This document shows, one piece after another, positions 17,008 through 26,461 of a stretch of DNA of 64,000 nucleotides. The position numbers and the translations under genes were made by a program. The stretch comes from Streptomyces atroolivaceus (GTDB taxonomy: Bacteria > Actinomycetota > Actinomycetes > Streptomycetales > Streptomycetaceae), in NCBI RefSeq assembly GCF_000717025.1, contig NZ_JNXG01000003.1, positions 485,893 to 549,892 of the forward strand, written 5' to 3'. Position 1 is the stretch's first letter, and the number at the start of each line of letters is the position of its first letter. The notes below the pieces were generated by a model, which saw nothing but the letters and a program-made list of their open reading frames with translations, ran no database searches and was not told the origin of the DNA.

Positions 17008-18186
17008 TCAGACCGGTACCGCCTCTTTGTCGGCCTCCTGGTCGCGGGTGCGCCCACCGGGCAGGATCCGGGCGAGCCAGTGCGAGCGGCCGGCCGCCAG
17101 AGGTGACAGGACCGCGAGCACGAGCACGTAGCCGGCGATGAACGGGGAGAGCCGTTCGTCCAGGCCCGCGCCCGCCGCCATCGTGGCGAGGATCAGGGCG
17201 AACTCACCGCGGGCCAGCAGGGTGGTGGAGACGTTCGCCGTGGCCTTCGGGCCGAAGGCGTAGATCCTGGCCGTGGCCATCCCGGCGAAGACGTTCATCG
17301 CCACGGTCACGGCGACGGCCGCCAGCACGGGCCACACCACGCTCGGCAGGTCGCCGGGGTTGATGGACAGCCCGAAGGCGAAGAAGAAGATCGCGCCGAA
17401 CGCGTCCCGCAGGGGATGCACCAGCTTCATGATGCGCGGGCCCGAGGTGGTGCTGCCCAGCATCAGACCGACCATGAACGCGCCGATCGCGTCGGCGACC
17501 CCGAACCACTCCGAGACCCCGGCCACGAAGACGGCGACGCCGAGGAAGGAGATGACGAGGAGCTCGTCGTCCCTGGTGTTCATCAGCTTGCCGATGAGCT
17601 TCGTACCGAACCGGGCAGCGAGGGCGAGCAGCAGCAGGAAGCCGAAGGCCTTGCCTCCGTCGAGCACCGCCGCCCCGAGGCTGTCCGCACCGGAGAGGAT
17701 CGGCTGCAGCGCGGCCAGGTAGAGGGCGAGGAAGACGTCCTCGACGACGATGATGCCGAGGATCGGACGCGTCTCCGGATTGCCGATCCGGTTGAGGTCC
17801 ACCAGGACCTTCGTGACGATGGCCGACGACGAGATGCCGAGCACACCCGCGAGCACCAGGGCTTCCGAGGTGCCCCAGCCCAGCGCGAAGCCGAAGCCGA
17901 GACCCGCGCCGACGTTCAGGGCGAGATAGGTGCCGCCGGCGAGCGCCATCTTGCGCCCGCCCGTCTTCAGGTCGTCCAGGTGGAACTCGAGGCCGAGGTA
18001 GAAGAGCAGCAGCACCAGACCGAGCGCGGAGAGCATCTCCAGGTCATGCGGATCGTCGAGGAGGACGACCCCGGGGGTGTACGGGCCGAGCAGGATCCCG
18101 GCGAGGATGAACAGGGGGATGGTCGGCAGCCCGATGCGGCCGCCGACGCGGGCGAGGACGGCGGCGGCGAGGAAGGCGCCCCCCAT
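17008..18186 (-). CDS. Cation/proton antiporter (CPA2, KefB-like)
   Basis: 392 residues as counted from the ATG at 18186, with eleven or twelve membrane segments. Family signatures: LPTIPLFILAGILLGP, LLLFYLGLEFHLDDLK, GISSSAIVTKVLVDL and VVEDVFLALYLAAL (the VED proton/cation site of CPA2 exchangers), followed by FGAIFFFAFGLS. It lacks the C-terminal TrkA/RCK nucleotide-binding domain of true KefB. It exchanges Na+ or K+ for protons. The true start is doubtful: homology and the first membrane helix begin about ten codons before 18186, and the only Shine-Dalgarno sequence (AAGGAG, 18222-18227) points to CTC or ATC codons at 18216/18213, with an in-frame TGA just upstream. Confidence 0.85.
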   Translation of the reverse strand: MGGAFLAAAVLARVGGRIGLPTIPLFILAGILLGPYTPGVVLLDDPHDLEMLSALGLVLLLFYLGLEFHLDDLKTGGRKMALAGGTYLALNVGAGLGFGFALGWGTSEALVLAGVLGISSSAIVTKVLVDLNRIGNPETRPILGIIVVEDVFLALYLAALQPILSGADSLGAAVLDGGKAFGFLLLLALAARFGTKLIGKLMNTRDDELLVISFLGVAVFVAGVSEWFGVADAIGAFMVGLMLGSTTSGPRIMKLVHPLRDAFGAIFFFAFGLSINPGDLPSVVWPVLAAVAVTVAMNVFAGMATARIYAFGPKATANVSTTLLARGEFALILATMAAGAGLDERLSPFIAGYVLVLAVLSPLAAGRSHWLARILPGGRTRDQEADKEAVPV

Positions 18187-18337
18187 GGCGATGAGCGTGT
18201 CTGCGTGTCCGATGAGCCTGTCTCCTTCAATCGGTCAAGGGCGCGTCAAGAAATCGTCAGTAATTAGTTTACCGAACGATTCGGGGTGCCCCCGTGGAGA
18301 CGTCGGAGCGCCGCACCGCCCGGCGTACAGTCGGTCC

Positions 18338-18838
18338 ATGCCGACCCCGTATCTGACCCTGTCCCAGGTGGAGGCGATCGCCCGCGAGGCCCATCGCGCA
18401 CAGACCGACAAGGCGGGGCGTCCGTATGCGGAGCACCTGGCCGCGGTGGCCGAGGGCGTACGTGTCCGGGGCGGCAGCGAGGAGCAGATGGCCGCCGCCT
18501 GGCTGCACGACGCGGTCGAGGACGGCGTCCTGTCCCGGCAGTGGCTGGACGAGGCGTCACTGCCCGGGCGGGTGAAGCACATGGTCCTCGCCGTCACCAA
18601 GCGGGACGGCGAGGACCTCTCCACGTACACCGGGCGGATTCTCGCCACGCCCGGCGCGCTGCTGATCAAGGAGGCGGACCTGGCGCACAACGCGGACCCG
18701 GACCGGCTCGCGATGCTGGAGCCGGCGACCCGTACCCGGCTGACCGACAAGTATGCGCAGGTGCGGGGCCTGTTGGGGCTGGACAGTGGCGTCAGGCCCC
18801 TTGAGCGGCGGGATCAAGCCAACCCTGCCACGGGCTGA
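18338..18838 (+). CDS. HD-domain hydrolase, Rel/SpoT/MESH1-like
   Basis: 166 residues. The pattern is that of the (p)ppGpp-hydrolase HD domain, not a generic HD protein: KAGRPYAEHLAAVAEGV (H33, as in Rel SGEPYxxHPLAVA), WLHDAVEDG (H57, D58, E61, D62) and KEADLAHNADPDR (D114, N118). These are the metal-binding and catalytic residues of stand-alone alarmone hydrolases. No synthetase, TGS or ACT domain is present. The role could be hydrolysis of (p)ppGpp or of a related nucleotide such as NADPH phosphate. The gene has no ribosome-binding site; TACAGT (18326-18331) lies six bases before the ATG, typical of a leaderless mRNA. Confidence 0.82.
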   Translation: MPTPYLTLSQVEAIAREAHRAQTDKAGRPYAEHLAAVAEGVRVRGGSEEQMAAAWLHDAVEDGVLSRQWLDEASLPGRVKHMVLAVTKRDGEDLSTYTGRILATPGALLIKEADLAHNADPDRLAMLEPATRTRLTDKYAQVRGLLGLDSGVRPLERRDQANPATG

Positions 18839-18887
18839 CGCGCTGCCGGGACCTGCCCCCGGCCGAAGGGGGCCGATCCGGACAGGC

Positions 18888-20051
18888 TCAGCGCTTGACC
18901 GGGCTCCGGCGGAAGGCCCAGTTCATGTCCGGTTCGGTCGCGAAGCGCAGCACACGCCGGACCGGTGGGGTGCAGAGCAGGGTCACGGCAACGGCCGCGA
19001 CGAGGGAGACGACGACGAGTCCCACGGGCCCGGTGAGCCACTCGTAGCGGTCGAACAGGCCGTAGTATCCCGCCCCCTTCACCAGGAAACCGTGCAGCAG
19101 GTACCCGCAGATCGTCCCGGCGCCCAGCGCGGTGAACCACATGTGGCGGCGCGGCACCCAGGCGAGGAAGGCGATCGTGAGGAGCAGCGCGCAGCCGAAC
19201 ATCGCCAGGGTCATCACGGGCCCCGTCCACCACTGGAAGTCCATCTCCTGGGCGCTGTTGCTGCGGTAGAACCAGCCGAGCTGCATGCGCGGCGCCGCCC
19301 AGTAGGCGAAGGCCAGGGCCCCGGCGGCCAGAGGCAGGGCGAGCATCCGCACCTCGCGCCGCCGAATCAGCTGGAAGTGCTCGGGCTTCATCAGCAGACC
19401 GAGCACGAAGAACGGCAGGAGCTGGCAGACGCGTTGGAGGTCGAGGTCGTCGGTGATGCCCGGAGTCACCGAGGCGAGCGCGGCGATGGCGAGAGCGACC
19501 GGCAGCGGGTGGCGCAGTGACTGCCACAGCGGCGTGGTGACCCGCCAGATGAACAGGGCGATCAGGAACCAGGTGAGGAACAGCGGGTCGAGCAGGGTGA
19601 TGGACGTGTCGTGCACGCCGCCGGCGTACCGCTTGAAGAGCGAGTACGCGGTCTCGAAGAGCACGTAGGGCACCACGACCCCGGTGACGAGTCGCTTCAC
19701 CTTGGCCGAGCTCATGTCGAACGACCGTGAGAAGTAGCCGGAGACGAGGATGAACGCCGGCATGTGGAACGTGTACACGACCATGTACAGCGCTCGCGTC
19801 GTGCGGCTCCCGTCCATCACCGGCTCCCACGCGTGAGCCACGGCGACGAGCACGATCGCGAGGTACTTCACATTGTCGAAGTACGCGTCACGGCGCTTGG
19901 CCGGTGCGGGCGGGGCGGTGCGGGCCGGAGCCGTCTCCGATGCGGGGGAGGGCGCCCTGGAGGCCGTCAGGGTCTGCTGGTGTCTCGGCTCCGACTCCCG
20001 GCTCTCCGGGGTGATCGGGGCCCGCTGAATTTCGCTCGGAGCTTGGGACAT
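18888..20051 (-). CDS. Acyltransferase family 3 membrane protein
   Basis: 387 residues. A 53-residue proline/alanine-rich cytoplasmic tail is followed by RRDAYFDNVKYLAIVLVAVAHAWEP (family-3 signature with the catalytic-region histidine in the first membrane helix) and about ten membrane helices, including YTFHMPAFILVSGYF and TICGYLLHGFLVK. The family moves acyl groups onto sugars or antibiotics at the membrane, and Streptomyces members are often annotated as fucose-4-O-acetylase-like. The start ATG 20051 has AAGGTG six bases upstream. The longer frame upstream is the promoter region. Confidence 0.85.
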   Translation of the reverse strand: MSQAPSEIQRAPITPESRESEPRHQQTLTASRAPSPASETAPARTAPPAPAKRRDAYFDNVKYLAIVLVAVAHAWEPVMDGSRTTRALYMVVYTFHMPAFILVSGYFSRSFDMSSAKVKRLVTGVVVPYVLFETAYSLFKRYAGGVHDTSITLLDPLFLTWFLIALFIWRVTTPLWQSLRHPLPVALAIAALASVTPGITDDLDLQRVCQLLPFFVLGLLMKPEHFQLIRRREVRMLALPLAAGALAFAYWAAPRMQLGWFYRSNSAQEMDFQWWTGPVMTLAMFGCALLLTIAFLAWVPRRHMWFTALGAGTICGYLLHGFLVKGAGYYGLFDRYEWLTGPVGLVVVSLVAAVAVTLLCTPPVRRVLRFATEPDMNWAFRRSPVKR

Positions 20052-20529
20052 CTCATGCACCTTAGACCCGTCGATCGGTATGCGTAAAACCCTCAGGGAA
20101 TATCGCGCGTTCCCTGTCATTCGAAAGCGAAACCACCGGCAACCGACCGTTACGTGGTGATTCATCCGGCTTAAATGGTGCATATCGGCGAGTGGTTGGT
20201 GAGAGTGAATTTCGTCGCACGAACTGCCGGCAAAGCGCTGTGAATGAAGTGTGGGGATATGGAAACGATCACATCGGCCGATATTCGAACCGTCCTGCGC
20301 ACAGCGGGCGCACAGTTTTCCCCGGGGCCTGTGCTGCCCCCGCCGGGTGCGGCGCGCGGCGGGTTGCACCAGGGCGCGGGCGGGCATGAAGATGACGCGA
20401 TCCGGCCATCCCTCTCCATCACCCGGCAGCAGACACCGGGGAGTTGGTGGCACGATGGTCGCGACGGTGGCGTGCTGGGCCGCACACCACCGGGCCGGCA
20501 AGGCGGACCGACCAAGGGTGTGATCAGTC
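20052..20529. other. Divergent intergenic region without a recognisable gene
   Basis: 478 bases between the acyltransferase gene and the small membrane protein gene. The part 20080-20280 is clearly more A/T-rich than the rest of the window, as expected for promoters. Open frames crossing it have no Shine-Dalgarno sequence, no recognisable motif and ordinary shadow composition. I see no strong hairpin or operator. Confidence 0.6.
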
Positions 20530-20724
20530 GTGGCCATTTCACTGTCTGTGGTGCTTCTGCTGGGGATCGTCCTGGTGGTGTTCATCCGCGGCGGATCCAT
20601 CAAGGGCGGGCCGGCGATCGTCGCCGTGCTGTTCGGCTTCTTCCTCGCTTCGACGGGCATGGCGCCCTCGATCAACAGATTCATGAACTCGATAGCCGAC
20701 ACGATCAATCAGATCAGTTTCTGA
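20530..20724 (+). CDS. Small conserved membrane protein
   Basis: 64 residues beginning with GTG. One strongly hydrophobic segment (VVLLLGIVLVVFI), a short basic loop (RGGSIKGG), a second one (AIVAVLFGFFLASTGMA) and a polar amphipathic tail (SINRFMNSIADTINQISF). Two-helix topology with a short loop is predicted. Similar small proteins are widespread in Streptomyces, but I know of no function. AAGGGTG lies about nine bases upstream of the start and may be the ribosome-binding site. Confidence 0.7.
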   Translation: MAISLSVVLLLGIVLVVFIRGGSIKGGPAIVAVLFGFFLASTGMAPSINRFMNSIADTINQISF

Positions 20725-20923
20725 GACGACGCGGCGGAGCCCGGCCCGGCAGCAGACCGCCGGCCGGGCCGCAGTCATGCGCGGGCGAGGGGGAACGACG
20801 CCGCGTGGGCGTTCCGGACGGCCGCTCCCGGACCGGACTGCCGATTACCTGAAAGGTCATCGACCCCCGGTGCGCGGGCTGCCATGCTCCCGACCCAGGA
20901 GACCGGCCCACCGGAAGGACGTC

Positions 20924-21271
20924 ATGCCCGCCTATGCCATAGCTCACCTGCAAGAGGCCGCACCGCACCCGGAGATCGCCGAGTACATCGAACGGCTCCC
21001 CGCGACCTTCGAGGAGCACGGAGGGCGTTTCCTCGTGCACGCCACGCCGCACGAGGTGAAGGAGGGCAGCTGGCCCGGTCACGTCGTGGTGATCGGCTTC
21101 CCCGGGATCGCCGAGGCCCGTGCCTGGTGGGACTCGCCCGCGTACCGGGAGATCGCACCGCTGCGCTCGCGGCACATAGAGGGCGACATCATCCTGGTCG
21201 ACGGTGTCCCCGAGGGCTACGATCCCGCCGCCACCGTCAAGGCGTTCCGGGACGCCCTGCCTCCCGGGTGA
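20924..21271 (+). CDS. DUF1330 domain protein
   Basis: 115 residues matching the DUF1330 fold (dimeric alpha/beta ferredoxin-like barrel): PAYAIAHLQE, YIERLPATFEEHGGRFLVHA, VVIGFPGIAEARAWWDSPAYREIAPLRSRHIEGDIILVDG. Members are small cytoplasmic proteins of unknown activity. The ATG at 20924 follows GGAAGGA at six-base spacing. It is followed by a strong terminator shared with the converging tRNA-Gly gene. Confidence 0.87.
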   Translation: MPAYAIAHLQEAAPHPEIAEYIERLPATFEEHGGRFLVHATPHEVKEGSWPGHVVVIGFPGIAEARAWWDSPAYREIAPLRSRHIEGDIILVDGVPEGYDPAATVKAFRDALPPG

Positions 21272-21356
21272 CCGGCGGGGGGCGCGGCACCGCGGTCATG
21301 AGGCGTCCGCCACCCCTCCCGCCGGCGCGCGGCGCAGGGAACGGCCCCGGGAAACA

Positions 21357-21399
21357 CTCAGGGCCAGGCAGGGGAAGAAATCCCCTGCCTGGCCCTGAG
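21357..21399. terminator. Strong bidirectional terminator
   Basis: Perfect 19-bp stem, 21357-21375 with 21381-21399, five-base loop AGAAA. It ends four bases from the 3' end of tRNA-Gly (minus strand) and 86 bases after the DUF1330 gene. Confidence 0.85.
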
Positions 21400-21403
21400 C
21401 CGT

Positions 21404-21477
21404 TGGAGCGGGCGACGGGAATCGAACCCGCGTAGCTAGTTTGGAAGACTAGGGCTCTACCATTGAGCTACGCCCGC
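21404..21477 (-). tRNA. tRNA-Gly (anticodon TCC)
   Basis: Complete cloverleaf read on the minus strand: acceptor GCGGGCG/CGCCCGC, D arm with AGCTCAATGGTAGAGC, anticodon loop CTTCCAA giving TCC, T loop GGTTCGATTCC. The discriminator is T, and the CCA end is encoded (21404-21406). It reads GGA/GGG glycine codons. Confidence 0.95.
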
Positions 21478-21644
21478 AAGCACCGCGTCGCTGGTCCGGT
21501 GGACCGCGGTACGGGAAGCATCGTAGCGGGTCGGGGGCGGTGCGCGCACACCCGTATCGGTGTGCCCCGTGACGGCCCGGGCGACGACCGGAGCAAAGCG
21601 GCCGACGCGGCCCGCGTCTGCATGTACCCTTCGTGTCGCACCGA

Positions 21645-21721
21645 CGGGGTGTGGCGCAGCTTGGTAGCGCGTCCGCTTTGGGAGCGGAAGGTCGTCGGTT
21701 CGAATCCGGCCACCCCGACCA
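21645..21721 (+). tRNA. tRNA-Pro (anticodon TGG)
   Basis: Acceptor CGGGGTG pairs with CACCCCG (21711-21717), discriminator A, encoded CCA at 21719-21721. The anticodon stem TCCGC/GCGGA encloses TTTGGGA, anticodon TGG; T loop GGTTCGAATCC. It lies 150 bases before trigger factor. No integrase or attachment-site duplication is seen beside either tRNA gene. Confidence 0.95.
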
Positions 21722-21871
21722 CCAGCAAGATCGCATTGTGGGAGTCCTCCACCTTGCCGTTACTATGCAAATTGCGTGCCCGTGTGTCTGATGTACCGGG
21801 CTCGATCCGCGAAGCCGCCTCTCGGCGGCCCAGCAGAACCCCAAGAAGTCAGCCACCAAGGAGACCGAACC

Positions 21872-23296
21872 GTGAAGAGCGCCGTGGAGACCCTGAACCC
21901 GACTCGGGTTCGGCTCAGCATCGAGGTGCCCTTCGAGGAGCTCAAGGACAGCCTCGACGCGGCGTACAAGAAGATCAACCAGCAGGTCACGGTGAAGGGC
22001 TTCCGTAAGGGCAAGATCCCCAACCGCGTCATCGACCAGCGGTTCGGCCGTGGTGCTGTGCTGGAGGAGGCCGTCAACGACGCCCTTCCGAAGTTCTACA
22101 CCGAGGCTGTCAACGAGGGTGAGCTCAACGTTCTGGGCCAGCCCGAGGTTGACATCACCGAGCTCAAGGACGGCGAACTGCTGGCCTTCACCGCCGAGGT
22201 GGATGTCCGTCCCGAGATCGAGATTCCGGACTACTCCGGCATCGAGGTCACCGTGGACGCACTCGAAGTCACCGACGAAGAGGTCGAGAAGGCCGTGGAG
22301 CAGCTCCGCGAGCGCTTCGCCTCGACCAACCCGGTCGAGCGCGCCGCCGCCGAGGGCGACGTCGTGACGATCGACCTGGAGGCCAAGGTCGACGGAGAGG
22401 TCCTCGAGGACGGCGTGGCCGCGGGTGTCTCGTACACCATCGGTTCCGGCGAGCTCCTCGAAGGCATCGACGAGGCCGTGACCGGCCTGGAGGCCGGTGG
22501 CGAGGCCACCTTCACCTCCGAGCTGAAGGGCGGCTCCGCCGAGGGCAAGGAGGCGGAGGTCACCGTCAAGGTCACCGCCGTCGCCTCCCGCGAACTGCCC
22601 GAGCTGGACGACGACTTCGCGCAGATGGCGAGCGAGTTCGACACGCTCGCCGAGCTCCGCGAGGACAGCCGCAAGCGTCTCGAGAACACCAAGCAGTACG
22701 ACCAGGCCACCCAGGCCCAGGAGCGCGTCCTCGAGGAGCTGCTGAAGCTGGCCGAGGTCCCGATCCCCGAGAAGCTTCTCGCGGACGAGGTCCAGACCCG
22801 CAAGCACAACCTGGAGCACCACCAGCTCGGCCAGATGGGTCTCGACCTCGAGAAGTACCTCGAGATCCAGGGCAAGACCCTGGAGGAGTTCGAGAACGAG
22901 ACCTCCGAGCAGGCCGTCAAGGGCATCAAGACCCAGTTCATCCTGGACGAGCTCGTCAACAAGGAGAAGCTGAACGTCAACCAGGAGGAGCTCACCGAGC
23001 ACCTCATGCGGCGCGCGCAGTCCTCCGGCATGAGCCCCGACCAGTTCGCCCAGGCCGTCGTCGAAGGCGGCCAGGTGCCGATGCTCGTCGGCGAGGTCGC
23101 CCGCGGCAAGGCGCTCGCCGTCGTCGTCGAGGCCGCCAAGGTCACCGACACCAACGGTGAGATCGTCGATCTCGAAGACGATGAGGACACCGAGGACACC
23201 GAGGACACCACGGACGAGACCACCGGGACGGTCGAGGCAGCCGAGGACACCACCGAGGCCGCCGACGAGAAGAAGGACGAGAAGAACGAGGCCTGA
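21872..23296 (+). CDS. tig: Trigger factor (ribosome-associated chaperone and prolyl isomerase)
   Basis: 474 residues. N-terminal ribosome-binding domain (about 1-150; signature [19 protein letters not shown] corresponds to the GFRxGKxP ribosome-docking loop), FKBP-type PPIase domain (about 155-245, [29 protein letters not shown]) and helical C-terminal chaperone domain to about 430, followed by an acidic low-complexity tail ([17 protein letters not shown] and a Lys/Glu end). It meets nascent chains at the ribosome exit. The GTG start at 21872 is preceded by AAGGAG; the longer frame from 21776 is leader. The tig-clpP1-clpP2-clpX order is the conserved bacterial arrangement. Confidence 0.97.
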   Translation: MKSAVETLNPTRVRLSIEVPFEELKDSLDAAYKKINQQVTVKGFRKGKIPNRVIDQRFGRGAVLEEAVNDALPKFYTEAVNEGELNVLGQPEVDITELKDGELLAFTAEVDVRPEIEIPDYSGIEVTVDALEVTDEEVEKAVEQLRERFASTNPVERAAAEGDVVTIDLEAKVDGEVLEDGVAAGVSYTIGSGELLEGIDEAVTGLEAGGEATFTSELKGGSAEGKEAEVTVKVTAVASRELPELDDDFAQMASEFDTLAELREDSRKRLENTKQYDQATQAQERVLEELLKLAEVPIPEKLLADEVQTRKHNLEHHQLGQMGLDLEKYLEIQGKTLEEFENETSEQAVKGIKTQFILDELVNKEKLNVNQEELTEHLMRRAQSSGMSPDQFAQAVVEGGQVPMLVGEVARGKALAVVVEAAKVTDTNGEIVDLEDDEDTEDTEDTTDETTGTVEAAEDTTEAADEKKDEKNEA

Positions 23297-23422
23297 GCCC
23301 CGCTCCGATCGTTGATCTGATCCGCACGGCGGGCCCCGGACGTAGCGCGTCCGGGGCCCGCCGTCGTATCGGTGCCCGCGCCCCGGTGGCGCACCCGTGG
23401 AACCCTTGTGCGGACTGCTTAC

Positions 23423-23440
23423 CTTGCGCTCCCAGCGAAC
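23423..23440 (-). promoter_or_regulatory. Predicted ClgR operator upstream of clpP1
   Basis: Read on the minus strand this is GTTCGC-N5-GCG (core 23427-23440), with flanking bases giving an imperfect palindrome around a three-base centre. This agrees exactly with the ClgR site GTTCGC-N5-GCG described for clpP1 of Streptomyces lividans. It lies about 135 bases before the clpP1 start, a position suitable for activation. Confidence 0.75.
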
Positions 23441-23573
23441 AGTTGGGGAAGCGGGATGGCGTTGTCCCACCTGCGCGTTAGGGTCCATGAAGAGGAAGGG
23501 TCGGGTAGTCCCGGCCCACCCGGTACGAAGACGCTGAGACGGCCGGAGCCGTCAGAGACGAGCAGGTGGATAC

Positions 23574-24191
23574 GTGACGAATCTGATGCCCTACGCCGCC
23601 GGAGAGCCGTCCCTCGGTGGAGGCCTCGGTGACCAGGTCTACAGCCGACTGCTCGGCGAGCGCATCATCTTCCTCGGTCAGCAGGTCGACGATGACATCG
23701 CCAACAAGATCACCGCACAGCTGCTGCTCCTTGCCGCAGAACCCGACAAGGACATCTACCTCTACATCAACAGCCCCGGCGGCTCGGTGACGGCCGGCAT
23801 GGCGGTCTACGACACCATGCAGTACATCCCGAACGACGTGGTCACCATCGGTATGGGCATGGCGGCCTCGATGGGCCAGTTCCTGCTCACCGGTGGTACG
23901 GCGGGCAAGCGCTTCGCGCTCCCGAACACCGACATCCTCATGCACCAGGGTTCGGCCGGCATCGGCGGCACCGCCTCAGACATCAAGATCCAGGCGCAGT
24001 ACCTGCTCCGCACGAAGACGCGGATGGCCGAGATCACGGCCCGCCACTCCGGCCAGACCGTGGAGACGATCATCCGCGACGGCGACCGCGACCGCTGGTA
24101 CACGGCGGAGGAGGCCAAGGACTACGGCCTCATCGACGAGATCATCTCGGTCGCGTCGGGCATCCCGGGCGGCGGCGGCACCGGCGCCTGA
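23574..24191 (+). CDS. clpP1: ATP-dependent Clp protease proteolytic subunit ClpP1
   Basis: 205 residues. Serine-protease triad: S99 (in [10 protein letters not shown]), H124 (ILMHQGSAG) and D173 ([16 protein letters not shown]). It has a short propeptide-like N-terminus ([17 protein letters not shown]) before the body [13 protein letters not shown]. With ClpP2 it forms the mixed tetradecamer that works with ClpX, ClpC or ClpA-type unfoldases. Start GTG 23574 is used here; ATG 23586 is an alternative. A ClgR-type operator upstream suggests activation by ClgR, itself a Clp substrate. Confidence 0.96.
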   Translation: MTNLMPYAAGEPSLGGGLGDQVYSRLLGERIIFLGQQVDDDIANKITAQLLLLAAEPDKDIYLYINSPGGSVTAGMAVYDTMQYIPNDVVTIGMGMAASMGQFLLTGGTAGKRFALPNTDILMHQGSAGIGGTASDIKIQAQYLLRTKTRMAEITARHSGQTVETIIRDGDRDRWYTAEEAKDYGLIDEIISVASGIPGGGGTGA

Positions 24192-24273
24192 TCCGGGCGT
24201 GCACGACCCCGCACCCTCTCGTACGCCGAGACCTCCAGCCCACAGATACGCCACCAGGATGGTGAACACCCAC

Positions 24274-24942
24274 ATGAACAACTTCTCCGGCGCCTCTGCG
24301 AGCGGCCTCTACACCGGCCCGCAGGTGGACAACCGCTACGTCGTCCCGCGCTTCGTGGAGCGCACCTCGCAGGGTGTGCGTGAGTACGACCCGTACGCGA
24401 AGCTCTTCGAGGAGCGCGTGATCTTCCTCGGCGTCCAGATCGACGACGCCTCGGCCAACGACGTCATGGCGCAGCTGCTGTGCCTGGAGTCGATGGACCC
24501 GGACCGTGACATCTCGATCTACATCAACAGCCCCGGCGGCTCGTTCACCGCGCTCACCGCGATCTACGACACCATGCAGTTCGTGAAGCCGGACATCCAG
24601 ACGGTCTGCATGGGCCAGGCGGCCTCCGCCGCCGCCGTCCTGCTGGCCGCGGGCACCCCGGGCAAGCGCATGGCGCTCCCGCACGCCCGTGTGCTGATCC
24701 ACCAGCCGTCCTCGCAGACCGGCCGTGAGCAGCTCTCCGACCTGGAGATCGCGGCCAACGAGATCCTGCGGATGCGCACCCAGCTCGAGGAGATGCTGGC
24801 CAAGCACTCGACCACCCCGCTGGAGAAGATCAGCGAGGACATCGAGCGCGACAAGATCCTTACCGCCGACGACGCACTCGCGTACGGTCTGGTGGACCAG
24901 ATTGTCTCCACCCGTAAGACCACAGCCGGCGCGTCCGTCTGA
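24274..24942 (+). CDS. clpP2: ATP-dependent Clp protease proteolytic subunit ClpP2
   Basis: 222 residues from ATG 24274 (an in-frame ATG at 24259 would add MVNTH; GGTG at 24261-24264 is placed better for 24274). Body: [32 protein letters not shown], oxyanion segment [14 protein letters not shown], catalytic serine in [16 protein letters not shown], histidine in RVLIHQP and aspartate in [15 protein letters not shown]. Second subunit of the actinobacterial ClpP1P2 protease, 82 bases after clpP1 and clearly in one operon. It shares its core with clpP1 by ancient duplication. Confidence 0.96.
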   Translation: MNNFSGASASGLYTGPQVDNRYVVPRFVERTSQGVREYDPYAKLFEERVIFLGVQIDDASANDVMAQLLCLESMDPDRDISIYINSPGGSFTALTAIYDTMQFVKPDIQTVCMGQAASAAAVLLAAGTPGKRMALPHARVLIHQPSSQTGREQLSDLEIAANEILRMRTQLEEMLAKHSTTPLEKISEDIERDKILTADDALAYGLVDQIVSTRKTTAGASV

Positions 24943-25099
24943 CGTCGGTATTTTCCCCTTGGCACGTTCCACCCGCACGGCCCCGGCCGTGTGAACCGTG
25001 CCAAGGGGGGCCCGAACGGGGGGCCAGGCAAGGTACCGTCGGAGAGAGGCACCAGGAGCCGCTGAACCAGGCTGCTCCCAGGCGAAGGGGAAGCACCTC

Positions 25100-26398
<1,299 letters not shown>

Positions 26399-26415
26399 CG
26401 GCAAGCGGCACACAT

Positions 26416-26450
26416 GAAGGGGCGCCCGGCCACCGGCCGGGCGCCCCTTC
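26416..26450. terminator. Hairpin terminator after clpX
   Basis: Perfect 16-bp stem, 26416-26431 with 26435-26450, three-base loop, between the convergent clpX and the proline-rich membrane protein gene. Confidence 0.8.
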
Positions 26451-26461
26451 GGCGTCGAGGA

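Noticed and set aside
20244..20852. Plus-strand frame of 202 codons across the divergent region and the small membrane protein gene
   Set aside because: No homology pattern or ribosome-binding site; it would run out of frame through the better supported 64-residue gene.
21404..21721. tRNA pair as an attachment site for an integrated element
   Set aside because: No integrase, no direct repeat of the tRNA 3' end and no change in gene content; the flanks are core genes.
21449..23488. Minus-strand open frame of 679 codons opposite trigger factor, crossing both tRNA genes
   Set aside because: It runs through two tRNA genes and the certain tig gene and has Leu/Gly/Asp-rich shadow composition.
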